DNA from: Desulfovibrio aminophilus
GTDB lineage: Bacteria > Desulfobacterota > Desulfovibrionia > Desulfovibrionales > Desulfovibrionaceae
Length of the DNA: 64,000 nt
Direction: 5' to 3'
Assembly: GCF_023660105.1 (NCBI RefSeq)
Contig: NZ_JAMHGA010000038.1
Span: 186,001-250,000, forward strand
The notes beneath the pieces were generated by a model. That model did no database searches, was not told the origin of the DNA, and saw nothing but the letters and a program-made list of their open reading frames with translations. Shown piece by piece: positions 51,564 to 59,929 of the stretch; the stretch's first letter is position 1, and each line of letters opens with the position of its first letter. The position numbers were made by a program, and so were the translations under genes.

Positions 51564-53081
51564 ATGAAAATCATTGCCTTTCCAGGGCGCTGCTGGAAAA
51601 AGAGAGGAACCCGCCCGACGGGAATTCAGCCACTGGAGTTTGCATTGGGAAACAAACGGCGGCTCATCACCCTGATCTGCCTGCTCATGGGCCTCGGCTA
51701 CGCCGGGATCAGCCTGATCAACTACCACGCCTCGCGGACCGCCATCCGCGAGGCCATCGTCGGCGCGGAACTGCCGCTGACCTCGGACAACATCTATTCG
51801 GAGATCCAGAAGGACCTCGTCCGGCCGATCTTCGTCTCCTCCATGATGGCCCACGACACCTTCGTGCGCGACTGGGTCCTGGCCGGTGAAAAGGACGTGG
51901 AGCGCATGACCCGCTACCTGGCCGAGGTCCGCGCCCGCTACGGCACCATCACCAGCTTCTTCGTCTCCGACCAGAGCCTCGTCTACTACCACTCCGACGG
52001 CGTGCTCAAGCACGTGCGCCGGGGCGAGTGGCGCGACGAGTGGTACTTCCGCGTGCGCAACCTGCGCGAGCCCTACGAGATCAACGTCGACGTGGACCTG
52101 GCCAACAAGGACGCCCTGACCATCTTCGTCAACCACCGGGTGACGGACTACGAGGGGCACTTCATCGGCGCCACGGGCGTGGGCCTGACCGTGGACTCCG
52201 TGCGCCGCCTCATCGACACCTACCAGCGGCGCTACAACCGGGGCATCCTCTTCGTGGCCCCGGACGGCAGGGTCATGATCTCCACCAAGGGCGGCCCGTC
52301 CGCCGGAGCCGACATCCACACGGTCGAAGGACTCTCGGACATCGCCGACGCCGTGCTCGGGGAGAAAACCGGCAAATACCAGTATTCGCGCGCGGGACGC
52401 GACTACCTGGTCAACGCCCGCTTCATCCCCGAGCTGAACTGGTACCTGCTGGTGGAGAAGTGGGAGGACGAGGCCCTGGCGGACATCCGCCGCGTCCTGG
52501 TCATCAACCTGGGCCTGTGCGCCCTGGTGACGGCCCTGGTGATCCTGGCCGTGAGCCTGACCATCAACCGCTACCAGAGCAGGCTTGAGGAGATGGCCAC
52601 CGTGGACAAGCTCACGGGGCTGGCCAACCGGCAGGCCTTCGACCTCCTCCTGGAGCAGGCCTTCAAGGAAGCCCGGCGCGACGGCACGCCCCTCTCCCTG
52701 CTGCTGGTGGACATCGACGACTTCAAGGATGTCAACGACCGCCACGGCCACCTGGCCGGGGACGGGGTCATCCGCCGCGTGGCCGAAATCGCCCGCCAGG
52801 GCGTGCGCGAATCCGACCTGCTCTGCCGCTGGGGCGGGGAGGAATACCTGGCGGCGATGCGCGGCTGCGGCCGGGAGCAGGCCCTGACCCTGGCCGAGAG
52901 CATCCGCGCCCGGGTCCAGGAGGCGGCCGACGCGGACGCGGGGCCACTCCACGGCGTGACCGTGAGCATCGGCGTGGCCGCCCTGCACACGGGCGACACG
53001 CCGGACAGCCTGCTGAGCAGGGCCGACGCCGCGCTCTACGCGGCCAAGGACGAAGGGCGCAACAAGGTCCGCGCGGCCTAG
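51564..53081 (+). CDS. Diguanylate cyclase with periplasmic sensor (CACHE-like) domain
   Basis: A 505-residue membrane protein. A first helix (RLITLICLLMGLGYAGISLI, about 33-52), a periplasmic dCACHE-like sensor of about 250 residues, a second helix (LVINLGLCALVTALVILAVSL), then GGDEF. The active-site motif is WGGEEY, an accepted GG(D/E)EF variant, and DKLTGLANRQAF is intact, so it should make c-di-GMP. No RXXD inhibitory site is evident ahead of it. ATG 51564 has GGAG at 4 bases; a TTG at 51645 with GGAG at 6 bases would remove 27 unstructured residues and is a real alternative. Confidence 0.9.
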   Translation: MKIIAFPGRCWKKRGTRPTGIQPLEFALGNKRRLITLICLLMGLGYAGISLINYHASRTAIREAIVGAELPLTSDNIYSEIQKDLVRPIFVSSMMAHDTFVRDWVLAGEKDVERMTRYLAEVRARYGTITSFFVSDQSLVYYHSDGVLKHVRRGEWRDEWYFRVRNLREPYEINVDVDLANKDALTIFVNHRVTDYEGHFIGATGVGLTVDSVRRLIDTYQRRYNRGILFVAPDGRVMISTKGGPSAGADIHTVEGLSDIADAVLGEKTGKYQYSRAGRDYLVNARFIPELNWYLLVEKWEDEALADIRRVLVINLGLCALVTALVILAVSLTINRYQSRLEEMATVDKLTGLANRQAFDLLLEQAFKEARRDGTPLSLLLVDIDDFKDVNDRHGHLAGDGVIRRVAEIARQGVRESDLLCRWGGEEYLAAMRGCGREQALTLAESIRARVQEAADADAGPLHGVTVSIGVAALHTGDTPDSLLSRADAALYAAKDEGRNKVRAA

Positions 53082-53096
53082 AGGCCGGGCAGGGCC

Positions 53097-53264
53097 CTAT
53101 TCCTTGTCAGGGGACCAGTCGGGGTCGTGATACTTGGCGGGATTGTAGAGGCGCCAGTCGGAATTGTCCTCGTACTTCTCGTCGGCCCCGGGGAAGGGGA
53201 CGTAGACACGGTGCTCGGAAGAGCTGGACTCCTGTTCGGCGGCGCATTCAAGACGGTCGTTCAT
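53097..53264 (-). CDS. Small acidic hypothetical protein
   Basis: A 55-residue acidic protein rich in Asp, Glu, Ser and Tyr/Trp (SDWRLYNPAKYHDPDWSPDKE at its end). ATG 53264 is preceded by GAGG at 6 bases, supporting a real gene; the open frame extends 12 codons further without a site. Probably disordered; function unknown. Confidence 0.6.
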   Translation of the reverse strand: MNDRLECAAEQESSSSEHRVYVPFPGADEKYEDNSDWRLYNPAKYHDPDWSPDKE

Positions 53265-53302
53265 CGTAAACCTCGGAGAAGACTGAACCAAGGCAGTCAT
53301 GT

Positions 53303-53330
53303 AAAAGGGCGGCCCACCTGCGGGCCGCCC
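53303..53330 (-). terminator. Terminator of the frdCAB-fumAB operon
   Basis: On the minus strand GGGCGGCCC-N6-GGGCCGCCC followed by TTTTAC, 14 bases after the fumarase beta stop. Confidence 0.85.
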
Positions 53331-53344
53331 TCTTCATGTCGCTC

Positions 53345-53899
53345 TTACTCCGCGCTGTCAAGCCTCGGTTTGGCGTAGAGCTCGCCGCCGAAGGCGTCGT
53401 TGACCACAAGCAGCGGGAAGTCCTTCACTTTCATGGCCCGCACCGCTTCCGGCCCGAGATCCTCGAAGGCGATGACCCGGCAGGCCTCGATGCGCTGGGA
53501 CAACAGCGCCCCCGCCCCGCCCGTGGCCCCGAGATACACGGCCTTGTGCTCGCGCAGGGCCTGCTTGACCTCTTCGCCGCGCTTGCCCTTGCCGATGGTG
53601 GCCTTGAGGCCCAGGGCGTGCAGCCGGGGAGCATAGGAATCCATGCGGTAGCTCGTGGTGGGCCCGGCCGAACCGATGGGGCGGCCCGGAGGCGCGGGAG
53701 TGGGCCCCACGTAGTAGATGACCGCGCCCTCGATGGGGAACGGCGGCTTCCCGCCCCGGTCCAGGGCCTCCATGATCTTCTTGTGGGCCGCGTCGCGCGC
53801 GGAATAGATCACCCCGGACAGGAGCACCATGTCCCCGGCCCGCAGCTTGAGGATGTCCTCGTCGTTGAGCGGGGTCTGCAGCGTGTGGGTCGTGCTCAC
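53345..53899 (-). CDS. Fe-S fumarate hydratase, beta (C-terminal) subunit
   Basis: A 184-residue partner of the alpha subunit; together they equal a class I fumarase split in two. It carries the swivelling domain with GDMVLLSGVIYSARDAAHK, GPTPAPPGRPIGSAGPTTSYRM and GATGGAGALLS. It hydrates fumarate to malate. A tartrate dehydratase role is possible for this family, but the position after frdCAB supports fumarase. It overlaps the alpha gene by four bases (ATGA). Confidence 0.93.
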   Translation of the reverse strand: MSTTHTLQTPLNDEDILKLRAGDMVLLSGVIYSARDAAHKKIMEALDRGGKPPFPIEGAVIYYVGPTPAPPGRPIGSAGPTTSYRMDSYAPRLHALGLKATIGKGKRGEEVKQALREHKAVYLGATGGAGALLSQRIEACRVIAFEDLGPEAVRAMKVKDFPLLVVNDAFGGELYAKPRLDSAE

Positions 53900-54732
53900 A
53901 GCTCCACCTCCTCATGACGGGCCGAGTGACACTGCACGTTCACGGCCAAGGGCAGGCTGGCGATGTGGCAGGGGGCCACGGCGATCTTCACGGCCAGCGC
54001 GGTGGTCTCGCCGCCCAGGCCCATGGGGCCGATGCCGAGCTTGTTCACCTCGGCCAGCAGTTCCTTCTCCATCTCCGCGATCCTGGGGTCCGGGTGCACG
54101 TCGTCGAGCTTGCGCAGCAGCGCCTTCTTGGCCAGCTTGGGGGCCAGCTCGAAGTTGCCGCCGATGCCGATGCCCAGGATGGTGGGCGGGCAGGGATTGG
54201 GCCCGGCCTCGGCCACGCGCCGGACCACGAACTTCTTGATCCCCTCCCAGCCCTGGGCCGGGGCCAGGAACGTCATCCGGCTCATGTTCTCCGAGCCGCC
54301 GCCCTTGGCCATGAAGGCGATCCTGAGATGATCGCCGGGCGCCAGGTCCAGGTTGATGACGGCGGGCGAATTGTCGCCGGTGTTCCTGCGCGTCAGGGGA
54401 TCGCACGAGGACTTGCGCAGGAAGCCCTCCTGGTAGCCCTTGCGCATGCCCGCCTCGATGGCCTCGCGCAGGCCGCCGCCGACCACCTTCACGTCCTCGC
54501 CCATGTCCACGAAGAACACGGCCAGGCCGGTGTCCTGGCACAGGGGCAGCCCGGTTTCCAAGGCCAGGTCCGCGTTCTCCAGCAGCTGCCGGAAAATCTC
54601 CTTGGCCGCCCCGGTCTCCCGGCCGTGGCCCTCCTCGAGCTTCCGTCGCACGTCCTCGGGCAGCCGCGTGTTGGCCGACACGCACATCCGCGCCACGGCC
54701 GCCGCGATGTCCGACGCCTTGACTTCCCGCAT
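53896..54732 (-). CDS. Fe-S fumarate hydratase, alpha (N-terminal) subunit
   Basis: A 278-residue catalytic subunit. The [4Fe-4S] ligands are in GLPLCQDTGLAVFF, NPCPPTILGIGIGGNFE and VNVQCHSARH. KGGGSENMSRMTFL is the signature glycine-rich loop. It is oxygen sensitive, as is usual in anaerobes. It lies 28 bases after frdB and is likely part of the same operon, turning fumarate into malate. Confidence 0.95.
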   Translation of the reverse strand: MREVKASDIAAAVARMCVSANTRLPEDVRRKLEEGHGRETGAAKEIFRQLLENADLALETGLPLCQDTGLAVFFVDMGEDVKVVGGGLREAIEAGMRKGYQEGFLRKSSCDPLTRRNTGDNSPAVINLDLAPGDHLRIAFMAKGGGSENMSRMTFLAPAQGWEGIKKFVVRRVAEAGPNPCPPTILGIGIGGNFELAPKLAKKALLRKLDDVHPDPRIAEMEKELLAEVNKLGIGPMGLGGETTALAVKIAVAPCHIASLPLAVNVQCHSARHEEVEL

Positions 54733-54760
54733 GGGGTCTCCTTTTTCCTGCGGCGTCCCG

Positions 54761-55498
54761 CTACTTCCTGAAGATGCTCTTCAGGGCGGTGATGCCCATT
54801 TTCCGGCGCAGGAAGCCGAGCTGGTTCTGCAGGGGCAGGTGCTTGGGACAGACGTCCTCGCAGGCCAGCAGGCCCATGCAGCCGAAGATGCCGTGATCGT
54901 TGCCGATGATGTCGTAGTATTCCTGGTCCGTGCGCTCGTCGCGGGGGTCGATGACGAAGCGGGCGATGCGGTTCAGGGCCACCGCGCCGAGGAAATCCTG
55001 GCGCATGCGGGCCGTGCCGCAGGCCGCCACGCAGCAGCCGCACTCCACGCAGCGGTCCAGCTCGTAGATGCCTTCCGCCGTGCCGTTGTCCATACGCTCT
55101 TCCAGGGCCGAGGGATCAAAGGTCTTCTTGGTGTGAATCCAGGATTCCACGGTGTTGTACATCTCGCGGAACCAGGAGCCGGTGTCCACCGAGAGGTCGC
55201 CCACCAGGCGGAACACGGGCAGCGGCAGGAGCGTCACGTCCGAGGGCAGGTCCTTGGTCTTGGTGTGGCAGGCCAGGCCGGGGCGGCCGTTGATGACCAT
55301 GCCGCAGGAGCCGCAGATGCCCGCCCGGCAGCAGAAGTCGAACTGCAGGGAGGAGTCCTGCTCCTCGCGGATGCGGTTGAGCGCGATGAACAGGGTCATG
55401 GAGTCCGTCTCCTCCAGGACGAAGGTGTCGGTGTGCGGCACGGACTCCGGGTCCTGGGGGTTGTAGCGGAAGATGTTGAACTGGAGCAGTCGGCCCAT
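54761..55498 (-). CDS. frdB: Fumarate reductase/succinate dehydrogenase iron-sulfur subunit
   Basis: A 245-residue subunit with three clusters. [2Fe-2S] ligands are in CRAGICGSCGM; [4Fe-4S] and [3Fe-4S] ligands are in CVECGCCVAAC and CMGLLACEDVCPKHLP. It conducts electrons between FrdA flavin and the quinone/heme site. The start ATG 55498 follows the frdA stop by 3 bases. Confidence 0.96.
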   Translation of the reverse strand: MGRLLQFNIFRYNPQDPESVPHTDTFVLEETDSMTLFIALNRIREEQDSSLQFDFCCRAGICGSCGMVINGRPGLACHTKTKDLPSDVTLLPLPVFRLVGDLSVDTGSWFREMYNTVESWIHTKKTFDPSALEERMDNGTAEGIYELDRCVECGCCVAACGTARMRQDFLGAVALNRIARFVIDPRDERTDQEYYDIIGNDHGIFGCMGLLACEDVCPKHLPLQNQLGFLRRKMGITALKSIFRK

Positions 55499-55501
55499 GG
55501 G

Positions 55502-57337
55502 TTACTCCTTCTTGCTCTCGGCGCTGATGACGTCGGTTTTGCCGTAGCCCCGGTCTCCGGGCGGAATCTCGAAGACCTGGGTGGCGGGCTCGTAGGCCAG
55601 CGTCGGCAGCGTGTCCTCCGGGCTCTTCCAGGTGGCCAGGGTGCGCACGAGCCAGTCGCGGTCGTTGCGCGCCGGGAAGTCCTCGCGGTTGTGGCTGCCG
55701 CGCGACTCGGTGCGCTGGAGCGCGCCATGCGCCACCATGAGGGCCATCTTGACCTGGCCCTCGATCTTCAGCGCGGCGGCCAGCTCGGGGCTGGCCCCCA
55801 GGCCCGAGGACTTGAGGCCCACCTCGCGGGCGCGGCCGAGCACGTCCTGCAGCGTGGCCACGCAGGCCTCCAGGTCCGGGGCGTTGCGGAAGATGTTCGC
55901 GCCCTTGTTCAGGGCCTCCTGCATGGCCGCGCGGACCTTGTAGACGCTCTGGGAGCCGTTCTTGCCGGAGATGAGCGCCTGGATGCGCTCCTCCTGGGCC
56001 CTGGCCTCGCCGTCGATGACCGTGGACTTGAAGATGACCTCCGCGCCCAGGGCGTACTCGGCCATCTTGCGGCCCACGATGCCCCCGGCCACCACGGTCT
56101 CGGCCAGGGAGTTGCCGCCCAGGCGGTTGAAGCCGTGCATGTCCCAGCAGGCGGCCTCGCCCGCGCTGAACAGGCCCTTGAGGCCGTAGGCCGCGCCGTC
56201 CTTGTTCGTGCGCACGCCGCCCATGCTGTAGTGATGGGTGGGGCGCACGGGAATGAGCTGGTGGATGGGATTGATGCCCAGGAACGAGGTGCAGATCTCG
56301 TAGACCTCGCGGAGCTTGCCGGTGATGTGCTTTTCGCCCAGGTGGCGGATGTCCAGCCAGAGGTGCTCGCCGTAGGGCGAGGGCACGCCCTTGCCCTGGC
56401 GGATGTGGTGGGTCATCCAGCGGGAGACCACGTCGCGCGAGGCCAGCTCGGCCTTCTCCGGCTCGTAGATGTGCATGAAGCGCTCCTGGTTCACGTCCAG
56501 GAGCGTGCCGCCGTCGCCCCGGCAACCCTCCGTGACCAGGATGTCCGTGGGCACGATGCCGGTGGGATGGAACTGCACGGCCTCCATGTTGCCCATGGGC
56601 ACCGCCCCGGTGTTCACGGCCAGGATGTGGCCGCCGCCGTCGCAGATGACCGCGTTGGTGGTGTTCGGATAGATGCGGCCGAAGCCGCCGGTGGCGATCA
56701 TGGTGGCCTTGGCCAGGTAGACGCGCAGCTCGCCGGTCTTCAGGCAGCGGGCCACCGCGCCGAAGCAGGTCTCGCCGTCGTGGATGAGCGAGACGGCCTC
56801 GGTCTTGTCGTGGACCTCCACGCCGAGCTGGGCGCAGCGGTTGTCCATGGTGAAGAGCACGGAGTGGCCGGTGCCGTCGGAGACGTAGCAGGTGCGCCAC
56901 TTGGCCGTGCCGCCGAAGGCCCGGGCCGTGATCAGGCCCTTGTTCTCCTCCTTCTCCACCTTCTCGTACTTCTGGCCGCCCTTGAAATAGCTCGACTTGC
57001 CGGGGACCACCCGGTTCCAGGGCACGCCCCAGAAGGCCAGGCGGCGCATCTCCACGGGCGCGGTGTCCACGAAGAGCCGGGCCACCTCCTGGTCGCAGCC
57101 CCAGTCCGAGCCCTTGACCGTGTCCGCGAAGTGCACGTCCGGGCCGTCGCCCTCGCCCATGGCGCAGTTGCCCAAGGCCGCCTGCATGCCGCCCTGGGCC
57201 GCCGAGGAGTGCGACCGGCGGGCCGGAACGACGGACAGGCAGATGGTGGACAACCCCGCGTCGGCGCATTCCAGCGCGGCGCGTTCACCGGCCAGGCCGG
57301 CGCCGATGACGAGCACATCCGTGTAGACTGTCTGCAT
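55502..57337 (-). CDS. frdA: Fumarate reductase/succinate dehydrogenase flavoprotein subunit
   Basis: A 611-residue subunit. The N-terminal FAD site is VLVIGAGLAGERAALE; His43 in RSHSSAAQGG is the covalent flavin attachment. The active-site region includes HPTGIVPTDILVTEGCRGDGG, and HHYSMGGVRTNKDG holds substrate-binding His and Arg. The RSHSSAAQGG form and the single cytochrome b subunit are of the Wolinella/epsilon type. It could run in either direction; in sulfate reducers growing on formate or lactate both directions are known. Confidence 0.96.
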   Translation of the reverse strand: MQTVYTDVLVIGAGLAGERAALECADAGLSTICLSVVPARRSHSSAAQGGMQAALGNCAMGEGDGPDVHFADTVKGSDWGCDQEVARLFVDTAPVEMRRLAFWGVPWNRVVPGKSSYFKGGQKYEKVEKEENKGLITARAFGGTAKWRTCYVSDGTGHSVLFTMDNRCAQLGVEVHDKTEAVSLIHDGETCFGAVARCLKTGELRVYLAKATMIATGGFGRIYPNTTNAVICDGGGHILAVNTGAVPMGNMEAVQFHPTGIVPTDILVTEGCRGDGGTLLDVNQERFMHIYEPEKAELASRDVVSRWMTHHIRQGKGVPSPYGEHLWLDIRHLGEKHITGKLREVYEICTSFLGINPIHQLIPVRPTHHYSMGGVRTNKDGAAYGLKGLFSAGEAACWDMHGFNRLGGNSLAETVVAGGIVGRKMAEYALGAEVIFKSTVIDGEARAQEERIQALISGKNGSQSVYKVRAAMQEALNKGANIFRNAPDLEACVATLQDVLGRAREVGLKSSGLGASPELAAALKIEGQVKMALMVAHGALQRTESRGSHNREDFPARNDRDWLVRTLATWKSPEDTLPTLAYEPATQVFEIPPGDRGYGKTDVISAESKKE

Positions 57338-57346
57338 GGTGTCCTC

Positions 57347-58000
57347 CTAGATCGCCAGGAACGAGAACCGCAACAACGTCAGCAGGCTGAGGCCCACGCA
57401 GACGAGCACCAGGATGGTCACGAAGCGCTTGAACCGGGCGCGCCCCGCCTGGCCCACGAACCCCCATTTCACCCCGATGCGGTACAGGCCGACGCCGAGA
57501 TGCACATGCACCAGGGGGCCGAACAGCAGGTAGAACAGCAGCCAGCCGCTGCGCTTCTGCAGAACCTCCGCGCTCTTGGCGGCGGTGATGGGCAGGTCGG
57601 TGAGCACCACCCACATGTGGATCGTGCCCATGAGCAGGAGGAGCATGGCCGTGACCACCTGCACGAGCCAGAGCCAGGTGTCCTGGTGGTGCAGCATGGT
57701 GGCGTGGGACCAGAAGGTCTTCTGGCGGTCGAAACGGAAGGGCACCTTGCGCGCGGCCAGGAGGAAATGCCCCAGGAAGAGCAGGAAGATGAGCGGGCCG
57801 CCCACCTGCGCCAGTCCCGTGGCCTCGAAGAAGTCCGCGATGGCGTTCATCACGCCGGGACCGATGATGACGCTCGCGACCAGGAGCATGTGCGCCCATA
57901 TGAACAGGATGAGCGCCGCCCCGGAGAGCATCTGGAGCCAGTCCAGAAGACCATCCCACTTGGTCGGCCTGCCGGCGAACACGGTGGTGTCGATGCCCAT
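57347..58000 (-). CDS. frdC: Fumarate reductase cytochrome b subunit (diheme, FrdC type)
   Basis: A 217-residue membrane anchor with five helices (starting near residues 24, 66, 108, 145 and 192). Heme-ligand histidines are probably those in FIWAHMLL, LLFLGHFLL, MGTIHMWV and GPLVHVHLG, in line with a diheme menaquinone-type subunit as in Wolinella. It is slightly shorter than that protein (256 residues). It is the first gene of the frdCAB-fumAB operon; GGGAACC precedes the ATG. Confidence 0.93.
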   Translation of the reverse strand: MGIDTTVFAGRPTKWDGLLDWLQMLSGAALILFIWAHMLLVASVIIGPGVMNAIADFFEATGLAQVGGPLIFLLFLGHFLLAARKVPFRFDRQKTFWSHATMLHHQDTWLWLVQVVTAMLLLLMGTIHMWVVLTDLPITAAKSAEVLQKRSGWLLFYLLFGPLVHVHLGVGLYRIGVKWGFVGQAGRARFKRFVTILVLVCVGLSLLTLLRFSFLAI

Positions 58001-58113
58001 GGTTCCCTCCTCGGAACAGATGCGGAAAGAGCCTCCCCAGGCTGGAAAGACGTACTCGCTTCTTCGCTCACGAGCATTGTTTTGTCAATCAACCCCGGCG
58101 GATTTCATGGAAA

Positions 58114-58145
58114 AAAAGACGCCCGGGCCGCGTCGCGGCCCGGGC
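58114..58145 (-). terminator. Terminator of the TauE/SafE gene
   Basis: On the minus strand GCCCGGGCCGC-N3-GCGGCCCGGGC followed by GTC and seven T. It separates this gene from the frd operon. Confidence 0.9.
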
Positions 58146-58190
58146 CAAGGAGGAACTCCCGCATGGGGCCTCGCGGAAGCGGAATGGCGG

Positions 58191-58988
58191 TCAGAACATG
58201 GTCCAGACCATGCGCGCGCCCATGACATAGAGCAGCACGGCGAAGACCCGCTTGAGCTGGGCCACGGGCAGCTTGTGGGCGATCCGCGCGCCCAGCGGCG
58301 CGGTCAGGATGCTCGTGGCCGCGATGCCCACCAGGGCCGGAATATAGAGGAAGCCCAGGCTCATGGGCGGCAGCCCGGAGACGTGAAGGCCGTTGAACAG
58401 ATAGCCCGCCGCCCCGGCCACGGCGATGGGAAAGCCGATGGCCGCCGAGGTGCCCACGGCGTTGTGCATGGTCATGTTGCACCAGACCATGAACGGCACC
58501 GAGAGCGTGCCCCCGCCGATGCCCACGAGGCTGGAGACCACGCCGATGACGCCGCCCACGCCGGACATCCCGGCCGTGCCGGGCAGTTGGCGGCCCGCCT
58601 TGGGCTTGAAGTTGAGGAGCATCTGGGTGGCCACGTAGAACAGGAACACGGCGAAAAATCCCTTGAGGAAGCGAGTGGAGAGTTGGGCCGCCAGCCAGGA
58701 GCCCGCCAGGGTCCCGACGAGGATGCCCAGGGTGATGCGCCGGACCACGCTCCAGTTCACGGCCCCGTGCTTGTGGTGGGCCCGGAAGCTGGAGATGGAG
58801 GTGAACATGATGGTCCCCAGGGAGGTGCCCAGGGCCATATGCTGGAGATACTGCGAAGGCAGTCCCTGCAGCTCGAAGGCGATGCTCAGCATGGGCACGA
58901 TGACGATGCCCCCGCCCACCCCCAGCAGGCCGGCGAGAACCCCGGCGACCAGGCCCAGGGCGGCGTAGATGATCCAGGCGAGCAACAT
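58191..58988 (-). CDS. TauE/SafE family sulfite/anion exporter
   Basis: A 265-residue membrane protein of the UPF0721 type with about eight helices in two repeats. The repeats show GVLAGLLGVGGGIVIVPML and GVVSSLVGIGGGTLSVPFM. Members export sulfite, sulfoacetate or related anions; in a sulfur-metabolising anaerobe this is fitting but unproven. It lies 19 bases downstream of the GntR regulator on the same strand, so the two form an operon. Confidence 0.9.
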   Translation of the reverse strand: MLLAWIIYAALGLVAGVLAGLLGVGGGIVIVPMLSIAFELQGLPSQYLQHMALGTSLGTIMFTSISSFRAHHKHGAVNWSVVRRITLGILVGTLAGSWLAAQLSTRFLKGFFAVFLFYVATQMLLNFKPKAGRQLPGTAGMSGVGGVIGVVSSLVGIGGGTLSVPFMVWCNMTMHNAVGTSAAIGFPIAVAGAAGYLFNGLHVSGLPPMSLGFLYIPALVGIAATSILTAPLGARIAHKLPVAQLKRVFAVLLYVMGARMVWTMF

Positions 58989-59007
58989 GATGTTTCTCCG
59001 CGCTCGG

Positions 59008-59763
59008 TTAAGATTGTTCGGCGTCCGCTTGATCCAACGCGCCGAGGAGGTTCTCCTCCACCGCGTCGAGGTGCGCGCGCATGGCCTTCCGCGCCGCCTC
59101 CGGGCTCCGGGCCTCCAGGGCCCCCAGGATGCGCCGATGGGCGGCCAGGGACGCCGCGCGCCGCGCCGGGCCGCGCAGGGATTCCGCGCGGCATTCGGCC
59201 AACACGTCCTGCACGGCGGTGAAGACGCTCAGGAACACGCCGTTGCGGGCGGCGCGAGCCAGGAGCCGGTGGAACTCCGCGTCCAGGTCGGCGTCGTCGC
59301 GCCCCTGCTCCAGGCTTTCCGCCTGCTCGGCCAGCACGGCGGCCAGACGCCGCAGCTCCGGCTCCGTGGCGTTGCCGGCGGCCAGGGCCGCCACCTCGGG
59401 CTCCAAGGTCCGACGGAAGGCCAGGATGTCGGCCAGGCGCTTGCGCCGCGACCGCACGGCCCCGGCCAGGGACGGTTCGAACGGCGCGGACTCGGCGTCC
59501 GAGAGATAGGTGCCGTCGCCCCGGCGGCTGACCACCAGCCCCTGCTCCTCCAGGGCGCGGATGGCTTCGCGCACGGAATTGCGCGACACGCCGAATATCC
59601 GGGCCAACTCGCGCTCGGGCGGCAGGCGGTCGCCCGGGCCCAGGCGGCCGGAGGCGAGCAGCTCGCGGAACTGTCCGAGAATCTGCTCCGACAGTTTGCG
59701 CCGCACCGCCGGGCGGAATGCCGCCCCGGGGCCGGAATCGTTCTGTCCGTCGTTTTCAATCAT
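59008..59763 (-). CDS. FadR-subfamily GntR transcription regulator
   Basis: A 251-residue protein. The N-terminal winged helix shows LGPGDRLPPERELARIFGVSRNSVREAIRAL. The C-terminal FCD domain has helices with a metal-site pattern (DLDAEFHRLLA and AAHRRILGALEA: Asp and His ligands). Such proteins usually respond to organic acids such as lactate, pyruvate or glycolate. The gene is preceded directly by a perfect FadR-type palindrome, so it probably represses itself and tauE/safE. Confidence 0.92.
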   Translation of the reverse strand: MIENDGQNDSGPGAAFRPAVRRKLSEQILGQFRELLASGRLGPGDRLPPERELARIFGVSRNSVREAIRALEEQGLVVSRRGDGTYLSDAESAPFEPSLAGAVRSRRKRLADILAFRRTLEPEVAALAAGNATEPELRRLAAVLAEQAESLEQGRDDADLDAEFHRLLARAARNGVFLSVFTAVQDVLAECRAESLRGPARRAASLAAHRRILGALEARSPEAARKAMRAHLDAVEENLLGALDQADAEQS

Positions 59764-59803
59764 ATTGGTTGGACCAATAGTCCAATCAAAATATGCCTGT
59801 CAA
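59764..59803 (-). promoter_or_regulatory. Promoter and FadR-type operator of the GntR gene
   Basis: ATTGGT-TGG-ACCAAT (59764-59778) is a perfect match to the FadR-family pattern TTGGT-N3-ACCAA and touches the start codon. It shares bases with TTGGAC-N5-GTCCAA. On the minus strand TTGACA (59803-59798) with N17 and CTATTG would start transcription about 5 bases before the ATG, so the mRNA would be nearly leaderless; no ribosome site is present. Confidence 0.75.
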
Positions 59804-59929
59804 CCCCCTCGCGGGGCATTCAAGCCTTGCCTTCCCCGGGCACGGCATTATCCTATCGGTTCGCCGCGCGAGGGCGGCGACAACCGGAGCGCCCACGGCG
59901 CTCCTTCAGGAGCACACAGGAGTGATCTC

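Noticed and set aside
59510-59929. 140-residue N-terminal extension of the M16 peptidase
   Set aside because: It is antisense to the GntR gene and crosses its promoter. The lipoprotein signal starts at ATG 59930 after CAGGAG.
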